Source: SIG672 sp045605765 (lineage in GTDB: Bacteria; Bacillota; Clostridia; Oscillospirales; CAG-272). Taken from it: 64,000 bases of DNA. The first letter of the stretch is position 1; each line of letters begins with the position of its first letter. The stretch covers positions 1 through 64,000 of the forward strand of contig JAZUQQ010000027.1 in assembly GCA_045605765.1 (NCBI GenBank). The letters are read 5' to 3'. The translations under genes were made by a program, and so were the position numbers. Below are positions 17,009 through 24,521 of the stretch, one piece after another. The notes below the pieces were generated by a model that saw only the letters and a list, made by a program, of their open reading frames with translations, had not been told where the DNA came from and made no database searches.

Positions 17009-17782
17009 TCAGCCTTTTTCCTGTGGTGCCGACGAGAGATAGTCGTCGATCGCCATAAACAGCATCGTTGCAAGGTCTCGCCTGTACTCTTTATCGCAAA
17101 GCTTTTGGGTCTCAGCGGCGTTCGACAGAAATCCGCACTCGACGAGCACCGCAGGAACGACCGCCTTGTCAAGAACATATATCTTATAATCGGCTTTCTT
17201 TATTTTCCTGTTATTATCGTTTTGAAGCAGATCTTTAGCAAAGCTTTGTATATTATCGGCAAGCTGTTGACCGCCCTCAACATTTGCCGAATAGTAAACT
17301 TGAAGTCCGCTGTATCTTTCACTGGCAAATTTATTCATATGAATACTGACAAATATACAGTTTTCATATTCCTTCGTGATATCCACCCGTCTGAAAGTAT
17401 CCTGCGCTTTTTTCGAAAGCGTCGAATTTTCATCGTAATACATACTGTCGTCCACTCGCGTCATAACAACATTATACCCCTTGAACACGAGCATATCGCG
17501 GAGCATAAGCGCAATATCGAGATTAAGCTCCTTTTCGAGAACTCCACCGATACCGACCGCTCCTCCGTCCGCTCCTCCGTGACCGGGATCGAGCACGATG
17601 GTCAACCTGTCGTTTTTGGCATCGCTATTGACATCGACGATATTTTCTGATAAAATGTTTTGTGAAGTACTACCCGAAAATCCGCTTACAAAAGCCGCGG
17701 CAACGAGGATAAAAGCCGCACACAAAACCAAGGACAGTGCATCCTTTAAACCAAAAAATTCGCGTATCTTTTCACTTTTCAT
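17009..17782 (-). CDS. cwlD: N-acetylmuramoyl-L-alanine amidase, CwlD-like
   Basis: A 257-residue amidase_3 zinc enzyme that cleaves the MurNAc-L-Ala bond. One N-terminal membrane segment (LSLVLCAAFILVAAAFVSGF) exports or anchors it. Zinc and catalytic motifs: VLDPGHGGADGGAVG (His), EKELNLDIALML (Glu), FVSIHMNKF (His) and VECGFLSNAAE (catalytic Glu). The spacing and the AQDTFRRVDI…SIHMNKF region resemble the sporulation amidase CwlD, which makes muramic-lactam in spore cortex; the nearby sigE-spoIIGA pair fits. The ATG at 17782 is preferred; an ATG 8 codons upstream (17806) is possible. radA follows 25 bp downstream. Confidence 0.85.
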   Translation of the reverse strand: MKSEKIREFFGLKDALSLVLCAAFILVAAAFVSGFSGSTSQNILSENIVDVNSDAKNDRLTIVLDPGHGGADGGAVGIGGVLEKELNLDIALMLRDMLVFKGYNVVMTRVDDSMYYDENSTLSKKAQDTFRRVDITKEYENCIFVSIHMNKFASERYSGLQVYYSANVEGGQQLADNIQSFAKDLLQNDNNRKIKKADYKIYVLDKAVVPAVLVECGFLSNAAETQKLCDKEYRRDLATMLFMAIDDYLSSAPQEKG

Positions 17783-17876
17783 ATACAAATCACCCGCCTG
17801 AAACATAGATGCGTTTTTACATATATATGCTTTGGCGGGTGCAAAAAGTAGAGTTTTTTATGTTTTTTGTAAGTTT

Positions 17877-18467
17877 TCAGTCCTTCTTCTTGGGTACGGA
17901 TATCTTGGGCGCATATCTGTCCTCTTTTTTCTTGGGCTTCTTTATACCGTGACAGTATTTTACGCCGAGGATATAGGCAAGTGTGCACACAATAATTCCG
18001 GGAATAGGAGTTAACAGGTTTGCGTAGCTTGCGTCCATAATGAGAGTAAGGATAGCAACGTACATTCCTTGAACGAACTTCGCAATAGCGTTAACGACTC
18101 CGTAAAGCTGACCTGCCCAAAGCGCTCCGCTTATATCAAACACGGTTTTTCCAATAAAGCTGAGAATGCCAAGAAGTATATTGAGAGAGTTCGCCGCAAG
18201 CGCGAGCCAAAAGCCTGTGAGCGGCTTGTACTTACGTTTTCCCGCCTCTATTCTGATACCGTCCTTCTGACCAAGCTCATACACTAGCGTGTATATCAGA
18301 TACAGATAAAAGATCGCCGAGAAAATACCTGCCCCGAGAAATAGCGGTGATCTTGGATTGCTCTCCGAATAGGTTGCCATTGATACCACAAGTCCAAAAA
18401 GCGTAAGTCCAAATTGATAAAGGCAAAGTCTTACGACCTGATAGCCATGTTTTCTGTAAAGATCCAT
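17877..18467 (-). CDS. Polytopic membrane protein, unknown
   Basis: A 196-residue protein with about five hydrophobic segments: QFGLTLFGLVVSMA, LFLGAGIFSAIFYLYLIYTLVY, FWLALAANSLNILLGILSFIG, YVAILTLIMDASYANLL and IPGIIVCTLAYILGV. The short cytoplasmic Lys-rich tail is KKPKKKEDRYAPKISVPKKKD. No transporter or enzyme motif is recognised and no family is assigned. It precedes cwlD-radA on the same strand with a ~95-bp gap, so co-transcription is possible. The start ATG at 18467 has a modest AGGAGAAC site. Confidence 0.65.
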   Translation of the reverse strand: MDLYRKHGYQVVRLCLYQFGLTLFGLVVSMATYSESNPRSPLFLGAGIFSAIFYLYLIYTLVYELGQKDGIRIEAGKRKYKPLTGFWLALAANSLNILLGILSFIGKTVFDISGALWAGQLYGVVNAIAKFVQGMYVAILTLIMDASYANLLTPIPGIIVCTLAYILGVKYCHGIKKPKKKEDRYAPKISVPKKKD

Positions 18468-18583
18468 AAAGTTCTCCTAGGTAAGATTTAGCTATGTTTA
18501 TTTTAACACACAAATATGAACAAAGAAACAATTATATAATAATTATTATTAAGTAAATTATACCCCAAGGGAGAAAAACTCTT

Positions 18584-19579
18584 ATGATAAATATTCCGAA
18601 TGTTATAACGCAGTTTTCAGCATATAAACAGCTTATACAAAACCGTTCGCCCAAAACGGTAGAGCAGTACGAAATAGACCTCACCCTTTTTCTTAAATAC
18701 GTCAAGGCTATGCAACACGGAGTGCGTGAGAGTGACGTCGAGGCTGTCGACAAGACCGACATTTCGGATGTTGATGTAAATTTTCTCTCAGGGATAACTC
18801 CCGATATGATAATGAATTTTCTTATGTACGCCGCTCGCAGACGCGGCAACAAATCGTCTGTCACCGCGCGTAAGCTCTCGGCAATACGCAGCTTTTTCAG
18901 ATATTATACGGTAACAAAACGCCTTCTAAGCGACAATCCCGCAAAGGATATAGACTCTCCTGCCGTAAAACGCGCTCTGCCCAAATATCTTACCGTGGAT
19001 GAAAGTATTGCACTTCTCTCGGCTATTGAGAACGATGTTGACTCCAAATTCAGGGAACGCGATTTTGCCATAGTCACCCTCTTTCTAAACTGCGGAATGC
19101 GTCTTTCCGAGCTTGTAGGAATCTCCTTTTCAGACATCGACCCCGATATGCGCTCGCTGAAAGTTACTGGTAAAGGAAGTAAAAACAGAATAGTTTATCT
19201 GAACGAAGCCTGCAAAAGCGCGCTTAAAAACTATATTGCCGTAAGAGGAAGGGTCGAGGTGCACGATAAAAACGCTCTCTTTATCAGCCGTCTAGGAACG
19301 CGTATATCGAACAAAACAGTCCAGTGGATGGTCGAAAAATATTTGAAGCGCGCAGGGCTTGAATACCGAAACTTCTCGGTGCATAAGCTCCGCCATACCG
19401 CCGCCACGCTTATGTATCAGAGCGGTCAGGTCGATATCCGAGTACTAAAAGACATTCTCGGTCACGAGCAGCTCAATACCACACAGATATACACGCATAT
19501 CAGCAATACTCAGATGGAGCAGGCGATGAGCGCAAATCCTCTTTCTGATATAACGCTTAAAAACAAGACCGAGGAGTAA
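18584..19579 (+). CDS. xerD: XerC/XerD-type tyrosine recombinase
   Basis: A 331-residue site-specific recombinase, most likely the housekeeping enzyme that resolves chromosome dimers at dif. The N-terminal SAM-like core-binding domain is NRSPKTVEQYEIDLTLFLKYV; the catalytic domain follows. Catalytic residues: Arg in NCGMRLSELVG, Lys in TGKGSKNRIV, the HxxR box HKLRHTAATL, His in LGHEQLNTTQ and the nucleophile Tyr in IYTHISN. Gut clostridial Xer proteins commonly carry the extra ~30 residues seen near 45-75 (SDVEAVDKTDISDVDVNFL). No phage or element genes adjoin it, which argues against an element integrase. CAAGGGAG ribosome site. Confidence 0.88.
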   Translation: MINIPNVITQFSAYKQLIQNRSPKTVEQYEIDLTLFLKYVKAMQHGVRESDVEAVDKTDISDVDVNFLSGITPDMIMNFLMYAARRRGNKSSVTARKLSAIRSFFRYYTVTKRLLSDNPAKDIDSPAVKRALPKYLTVDESIALLSAIENDVDSKFRERDFAIVTLFLNCGMRLSELVGISFSDIDPDMRSLKVTGKGSKNRIVYLNEACKSALKNYIAVRGRVEVHDKNALFISRLGTRISNKTVQWMVEKYLKRAGLEYRNFSVHKLRHTAATLMYQSGQVDIRVLKDILGHEQLNTTQIYTHISNTQMEQAMSANPLSDITLKNKTEE

Positions 19580-19677
19580 AAATTACACAAAAACGAATGT
19601 AAATTCACTCTGTGTTAATAAATATATTATATATTAAAAGCAGTAAAAGATTAACTTTTCTTAAAACGGAGAATAAA

Positions 19678-20859
19678 ATGGCTGAAAACAAGGCAAAAAA
19701 GACATCTATCGGCGGTCAGGCACTGATAGAAGGAATTATGATGCGCGGTCCAGAAAAGACTGCGATGGCGGTCCGCGATACTAAGGGTGAGATCGTAATG
19801 AAGGAATGGAAGAACAAAAAAATACAGTCAAAGGTGTATAAGATACCCTTCGTCCGCGGAATTTTCAACATGGTTTCCGCGCTCGTTTCGGGCTATAAAT
19901 GCCTTTCCGACTCTGCCGAGATAGCTATGGATCTCGAAGAATTGGAGCGTCAGGAAGCTGAAGAGAAAGAGCTAAAAGCTCTCAAAAAGAGAGCAAAAAA
20001 GGAAGGCCGACCTTATGAGGAGCTTCTTGCAGAACGCAGTGCACAAATCAAAGCCAAGACCGCTGAAAATTATATCTTGGCACCCGAAGCGCCTACCGAA
20101 ACCGAGAACGAAGCTCTCGAGGATGAAGCTCCGATGTCAGTAGAAGAAACGCCCCTCGAAAACGCTGAGGAAGAAATCAAGGAAGATATAAAAAAGGCAG
20201 CCAAAACCGAGAAAAAAAGTGGCGAAATGGGCTGGATAATGCTGATTAGCATAGCTCTCGCGCTCGTGCTCGTGGTCGGACTTTTCGTATTCCTTCCCGA
20301 ATTCTTATATAACCTGATATTTGGAGAGCTTTCGGTACGTGCGACGTATCTCGACCAGCTCGGAAGAAGCGCATTTACGGGAGTTATCAAGCTCGTATTG
20401 CTTATTCTTTATATGTGGGCAGTTTCCTTTATGAAGGATATCCGCCGCACCTTTATGTATCACGGTGCAGAGCACAAGACCATATTCTGCTACGAGCAAG
20501 GTCTTGAACTTACAGTCGAAAACGTCAGAAATCAGAAAAGATTTCACCCGAGATGCGGAACTTCTTTTATAGTTCTCGTCGTTCTCGTCGGAATAATTAT
20601 CGGAAGCTTCATACAGTTTGACAGCGTCGCGCTGCGCGCTGCAATGAGGATTATCCTCGTTCCCATTATAGTAGGAGTTGGATACGAGCTTATCAAATTT
20701 GCGGGACGTCACGACAACATCGTAACGAGAATAATCTCCGCTCCCGGCGTATGGCTCCAACATATAACGACCAAGGAGCCGACCGACGATATGATCGAGT
20801 GCGCGATAAAGGCGATAAGTGCTGTCATTCCCGAGGACAAGGAAAGCGATAATTGGTAA
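19678..20859 (+). CDS. DUF1385 membrane protein (YqhQ family)
   Basis: A 393-residue protein of the YqhQ/DUF1385 family, found across Firmicutes and without a settled function. The start ATG at 19678 has ACGGAGAATAAA upstream. The N-terminus KKTSIGGQALIEGIMMRGPEKTAMAVR is the family signature. The central HGAEHKTIFCYEQGLELTVENVR…FHPRCGTSFI contains the conserved His/Cys cluster, and hydrophobic segments flank it (about 180-205, 225-260, 290-345). An acidic, Lys/Glu-rich insert at about 85-170 is longer than usual. In Bacillus the family member sits near aroQ/efp; here it stands between xerD and a terminator. Confidence 0.85.
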   Translation: MAENKAKKTSIGGQALIEGIMMRGPEKTAMAVRDTKGEIVMKEWKNKKIQSKVYKIPFVRGIFNMVSALVSGYKCLSDSAEIAMDLEELERQEAEEKELKALKKRAKKEGRPYEELLAERSAQIKAKTAENYILAPEAPTETENEALEDEAPMSVEETPLENAEEEIKEDIKKAAKTEKKSGEMGWIMLISIALALVLVVGLFVFLPEFLYNLIFGELSVRATYLDQLGRSAFTGVIKLVLLILYMWAVSFMKDIRRTFMYHGAEHKTIFCYEQGLELTVENVRNQKRFHPRCGTSFIVLVVLVGIIIGSFIQFDSVALRAAMRIILVPIIVGVGYELIKFAGRHDNIVTRIISAPGVWLQHITTKEPTDDMIECAIKAISAVIPEDKESDNW

Positions 20860-20872
20860 AACAAAAACCGAA

Positions 20873-20912
20873 AAGGTCACAGAACTGTTAAAGTTCCGTG
20901 ACCTTCTTTTTA
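20873..20912 (+). terminator. Terminator of the DUF1385 gene
   Basis: Stem AAGGTCACAGAAC / GTTCCGTGACCTT with one mismatch, followed by CTTTTTAT. It overlaps the last codon of the convergent small gene below. Confidence 0.8.
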
Positions 20913-21158
20913 TTCCTGCAAGTCATCGCTCGAACGTAATACTCTAGATGCTTCTTTTGCTGACTCAGAGAGCATTTCAAGCGCCTTGGAGTCAAGCTTT
21001 CCTTCGGTAATTACGTACGTAACAGGGGCAATAAACGCCGCCACTACCGAGCATATCGCGCCGATCTCTCCGCCCGCGCCGCTGAGCGCAAGGACTACTG
21101 CAAAAACTGCGGCAACAAGCGCAAGAATAAATTTTCTTGATAAAAGCTTCTTGATGAT
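20910..21158 (-). CDS. Small membrane protein, holin-like, with no standard start codon (AUC?)
   Basis: A clean 82-codon frame ends at TAA 20912-20910. A very strong ribosome site (AAGGGAGGAG) lies 7 nt before ATC ATC AAG AAG, where ATG would be expected; no in-frame ATG, GTG or TTG is near. The product would read (M)IKKLLSRKFILALVAAVFAVVLALSGAGGE…, with one or two membrane segments (RKFILALVAAVFAVVLALSG and AICSVVAAFIAPVTYVITEG) and a charged tail, similar in layout to small phage-type holins. Either AUC is used as start (as AUU is in infC), or the start was lost by a single G to C change. It lies downstream of sigE, separated by about 240 bp. Confidence 0.5.
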   Translation of the reverse strand: MIKKLLSRKFILALVAAVFAVVLALSGAGGEIGAICSVVAAFIAPVTYVITEGKLDSKALEMLSESAKEASRVLRSSDDLQE

Positions 21159-21399
21159 CTCAGTTCTCCTCCCTTGCGAAAATTCTCCTTAAAGGCAGGG
21201 CGCAACCTTCCGCGCTTCTTTTGCCAAAGATAAATTTGTACAGCTCAGCATAAAAAAGCGTACGCTTTTAAGGCAAATTCTCCTCTCTTTGCCGCTCCTT
21301 TGAAGGACTGCACTCATTTTACACCGCATACAACTTTCAAAAAGTAGCGAAAGGTATTATTTAGTATTTTGTTAAAGAAAAATGACTTTCGGAGCCGTT

Positions 21400-22104
21400 T
21401 CACGCATTTCCTATTTCCCGCCTCAACCGATCAATGCTCCTCTTCTCAAGGCGTGATATGTATGACTGCGATATACCAAGCATAGTAGCCACGTCCTTTT
21501 GAGTATACTCCTTACCGTCTCTCAGTCCGAATCTGAGTTCAATTATCTCACGCTCTCTCGAAGAAAGACATCTGAGCGCAGAGCGGAGTGTCTTTTTTTC
21601 CTCTGCCATTTCCAGACCGGCGCCGACTGTGTCCTCGTCGCTGCTCAAAACATCCGAAAGAAGAAGCTCATTTCCGTCCCAATCGACGTTAAGCGGCTCG
21701 TCTATTGAGATCTCAATGTACTTGGACGTCTTACGCAGATACATCAGTATCTCGTTTTCTATACACCGCGACGCGTATGTGGCAAGCTTTATATTTTTGT
21801 CCGCGCGGAAGGTATTTATTGCCTTGATAAGTCCTATCGTCCCGATTGAAATGAGGTCCTCAATGCCCACGCCCGTGTTTTCGAATTTCTTTGCGATATA
21901 TACAACGAGTCGGAGATTTCGCTCAACGAGCACAGAGCGAAGTCTGTCGTCACAGTCAAAACGTGAGAGTATATCCGCCTCTTCCTCAGGCGTAAGAGGA
22001 AGAGGAAGGGTGTCTGAGCCGTTCACATAATAAATTCTGCCGTCTCCTTCAAAAATGCGAATAAGCAGAGCGCGAAGCATAGAATTCATAATATTTTTTC
22101 TCAT
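21400..22104 (-). CDS. sigE: RNA polymerase sporulation sigma factor SigE
   Basis: A 234-residue sigma-70 family protein directing early mother-cell gene expression in sporulation. The start of the mature protein is preceded by a short pro-sequence with an amphipathic helix and IYYVNGSDTLPLPL, matching the SpoIIGA cleavage region of pro-SigE. Region 2 is almost canonical (NLRLVVYIAKKFENTGVGIEDLISIGTIGLIKAINTF, LATYASRCIENEILMYLR). The SigE marker DEPLNVDWDGNELLLSDVL follows, and region 4 ends KDVATMLGISQSYISRLEKR. It is translated 30 bp after spoIIGA, as in Bacillus and most clostridia. sigG, which often follows, is not here. Confidence 0.95.
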   Translation of the reverse strand: MRKNIMNSMLRALLIRIFEGDGRIYYVNGSDTLPLPLTPEEEADILSRFDCDDRLRSVLVERNLRLVVYIAKKFENTGVGIEDLISIGTIGLIKAINTFRADKNIKLATYASRCIENEILMYLRKTSKYIEISIDEPLNVDWDGNELLLSDVLSSDEDTVGAGLEMAEEKKTLRSALRCLSSREREIIELRFGLRDGKEYTQKDVATMLGISQSYISRLEKRSIDRLRREIGNA

Positions 22105-22134
22105 AAATCAGACTTTTTCCTTTCCGCTGTAAAT

Positions 22135-23040
22135 TTATTTTATAAGACAGTTTGGGAGCAGAGACTCGCATCCACCAAATCTGCTGCTGCCCGTATCAAG
22201 CGCAATACAAGCTCTCACCTCGCTTCCGTCGAGGAGTATCTTGTCGGGAACGTATCCGAAAAGTATTCGCGCTCCGCCCGTACCAACAGGCATTATCGGA
22301 ATAATACGTACACGTTTTGCGTCAGAAAGACTCGGTTCATTCAAGCTACTTTTCGACAAAAAAAAGACGTTATGCAGCGACTCGGGCACGATATTTTTCA
22401 TCTTTTCCATACCCGTAATTATGACAGGGAGACCGCCTATCGGCTCCCTCAGCAGATTTCCACTGTCGCAGTAAGCGCTCATCTCAACGGCTTTGCCGTC
22501 CGAGATAACGGTCAGTGTTGTTTTCAGCGTTTTTTTTCGTTTCTTTATGCGTTTTGCTATGTACGATACGATTCCCGAAAGTATCGTTGCCCCTCCGCAA
22601 ATAACAAGCGGGATTATTCCCCCCGAGCCTTTACTCGGCTCTGCGACAAACGAAAACTTATCCAGATAAATGTAAAGCTTTGTAAGTAGTTCGGATATCA
22701 CCGTCGAAAGCGTAGAAAAAAGGACAAAAGAAAACGAAAGCTTTATAAATCCAAGTCCTTCAAATGCTATCACACACGCCGTAAAGGAGGTTATAATAGA
22801 TATAACGAAGCTAATCCCAGAGTTTCCCGGAAAGAACATTTGAGCTATCGGAAGCGCCGCCGTAACTATAGCCGCCACAAAAAGTCTGGGAATTTTTTTC
22901 TTTGCACGAAGCACTGCCGCAACAAGCAAAAAGATGAGAAGGTCCATACATAGATTTATTATAAAAAATATATCAGCGTATATCTTAGAGCTGTCCGAAA
23001 GAAAAGCGAGTGCAAATACGAGAGGGCTCAAAAACGACAA
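22135..23040 (-). CDS. spoIIGA: Sigma-E processing aspartic peptidase SpoIIGA
   Basis: A 301-residue membrane protease that cleaves pro-SigE when the forespore signals. About five hydrophobic segments occupy the N-terminal half, followed by a soluble half with the aspartic-protease motif AYCDSGNLLREPIGGLPVI and ALDTGSSRFGGCESLLP. The usual family start KIYADIFFIINLCMDLLIF lies 17 residues in. No ATG or GTG is near it, so the TTG at 23040, behind GAGAGGAAAG, is taken as start; this adds a short hydrophobic leader. It forms an operon with sigE (30-bp gap). A Spo0A-controlled promoter is expected upstream but no clear 0A box was found. Confidence 0.9.
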   Translation of the reverse strand: MSFLSPLVFALAFLSDSSKIYADIFFIINLCMDLLIFLLVAAVLRAKKKIPRLFVAAIVTAALPIAQMFFPGNSGISFVISIITSFTACVIAFEGLGFIKLSFSFVLFSTLSTVISELLTKLYIYLDKFSFVAEPSKGSGGIIPLVICGGATILSGIVSYIAKRIKKRKKTLKTTLTVISDGKAVEMSAYCDSGNLLREPIGGLPVIITGMEKMKNIVPESLHNVFFLSKSSLNEPSLSDAKRVRIIPIMPVGTGGARILFGYVPDKILLDGSEVRACIALDTGSSRFGGCESLLPNCLIK

Positions 23041-23192
23041 TTTTACTTTCCTCTCTTTCCTGCAATGTTCGCTAATTAAATTATATTAGATGGGGTGCGT
23101 AAATTATGTCACATTTAGATGCACTAAAAAGCCTTTTATTGCAATTTAAAGGCAAATAAATGTAAAATTTATGATATTTTTTGCTTCTATAC

Positions 23193-23221
23193 TTGAAAAG
23201 CTCTAAAATATGGTGTATAAT
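23193..23221 (+). promoter_or_regulatory. Sigma-A promoter of ireB
   Basis: TTGAAA (23193-23198), 17-nt spacer, TATAAT (23216-23221), about 38 bp before the start codon. Confidence 0.8.
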
Positions 23222-23259
23222 ATCTTAAACAGAAACTTATGTAAGGGAGAAATAGTGTT

Positions 23260-23520
23260 ATGATGCTACCCGAAAATGAAAATACCATAAAATTTGCCAT
23301 AAGGGATGATAAGGAGCTTAAAATCCGTCACACGCTCTCGCAGGTCTATTCTGCGCTCAAAGAGAAAGGCTACGATCCGATAAACCAGATAGTAGGCTAT
23401 ATTCTCTCCGAAGACCCCACCTATATCACCAGCCACAATAACGCGCGCAGTCTTATATGTAAGATTGACAGAAACGAGCTTCTCAACGCTCTCGTGCGCT
23501 TCTATCTCACAGGAAAGTGA
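23260..23520 (+). CDS. ireB: IreB-family regulatory phosphoprotein
   Basis: An 86-residue helical protein of the IreB (former DUF965/YrzL) family. In Enterococcus it is a substrate of the kinase IreK and affects cephalosporin tolerance. Signature segments: TIKFAIRDDKELKIRHTLSQVYSALKEKGYDPINQIVGYILSEDPTYITSHNNAR and KIDRNELLNALVRFYL. It is nearly full consensus. Two consecutive ATG codons (23260, 23263) are both possible starts behind AAGGGAG. In many Firmicutes it is followed by ruvX; here ribF follows 46 bp on. Confidence 0.93.
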   Translation: MMLPENENTIKFAIRDDKELKIRHTLSQVYSALKEKGYDPINQIVGYILSEDPTYITSHNNARSLICKIDRNELLNALVRFYLTGK

Positions 23521-23566
23521 TCTGATATTTTCTCGACAAAGAGTTAACTTACAGAATACAAGCCTT

Positions 23567-24478
23567 ATGATAATCAAAAATATTTGCGACACAGAGCCTT
23601 TTGATCACGGGCGACTCACGGTAGCGCTCGGAAATTTTGACGGTGTGCATTTCGCGCACGCCCAGCTTATAAAAAAAGCCAAAGAGATCACATCCTCGCT
23701 CTGCAACTCGGCGGGAGAGAAAATTCTCACCGCCGTTTTTACTTTTTCCGATCTGAAAAAACCTTATATAACGACTGCCAACGAAAAGCTCGATATCTTT
23801 AAAAAGCTCGGCGTTGACGTTGTCGTTTTGTGCCCTTTTGACAGCGTAAAGGATATGTCACCCGAGGATTTTGCACGTGAGATACTTGTCGAAAGGCTAT
23901 CCTGTATCCACGCCGTATGCGGATTTAATTACCGCTTTGGAAGAGGTGCTGTCGGCTCTGCCGATACGCTGAAAGAGCTTTCGCGAAAGCTCGGATTTGG
24001 CTGCACTGTTGTAAATGAGATACCGCGTGTAAGCTCAACCAGAATACGTGAGCTTATCTCGTCGGGTGATATTGAAAACGCAAGCGACCTACTTGGCAGA
24101 CCCTTTTCACTCAGCGGAAGGATAGTCAGAGGCAAGGGTCTCGGTCACACATTCGGCTGTCCGACACTCAACATTGATATTGCAGACGGAAAGCTTCTTC
24201 CCGCTCACGGCGTTTATTTCACAGCGTGCAGAATAGACGGCAAGACATACCCGTCAATAACCAACATAGGCGTTTGCCCTACCTTTGGCGGAGAAAAAAC
24301 AACCTGTGAGATCCATCTTCTCGACGTAAACTGTGAGCTTTACGGAAGGAACGCCGAGGTGACATTCCTGCGTTTCAGACGAGGTGAGATGAAATTCTGT
24401 TCACCTGAGGAACTTTACGAAACGATCCGAAAAGATATTTCCGCGGCGCGTGATTTTTACCTGTCACAAACAGAATAA
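23567..24478 (+). CDS. ribF: Bifunctional riboflavin kinase / FAD synthetase
   Basis: A 303-residue enzyme making FMN from riboflavin and FAD from FMN. The start ATG at 23567 (MIIKNICDTEPFDHG) is chosen from family length; its ribosome site is weak, so translation may depend on upstream ireB. The N-terminal FAD-synthetase Rossmann domain has VALGNFDGVHFAHAQLIK and GFNYRFGRGAVGS plus the STRIRELI motif. The C-terminal riboflavin-kinase barrel starts LLGRPFSLSGRIVRGKGLGHTFGCPTLNI and includes GVYFTACRIDGKTYPSITNIGVCPTF. All landmarks of both domains are intact. Confidence 0.94.
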   Translation: MIIKNICDTEPFDHGRLTVALGNFDGVHFAHAQLIKKAKEITSSLCNSAGEKILTAVFTFSDLKKPYITTANEKLDIFKKLGVDVVVLCPFDSVKDMSPEDFAREILVERLSCIHAVCGFNYRFGRGAVGSADTLKELSRKLGFGCTVVNEIPRVSSTRIRELISSGDIENASDLLGRPFSLSGRIVRGKGLGHTFGCPTLNIDIADGKLLPAHGVYFTACRIDGKTYPSITNIGVCPTFGGEKTTCEIHLLDVNCELYGRNAEVTFLRFRRGEMKFCSPEELYETIRKDISAARDFYLSQTE

Positions 24479-24521
24479 AATAAATTGACAAATAATTTGA
24501 TTTAAAAAGGAGGAAGATAAT

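Noticed and set aside
18584..19579. Tyrosine recombinase as sign of a mobile element
   Set aside because: Layout and insert match housekeeping XerD of clostridia; neighbours are core genes and no att repeats were seen.
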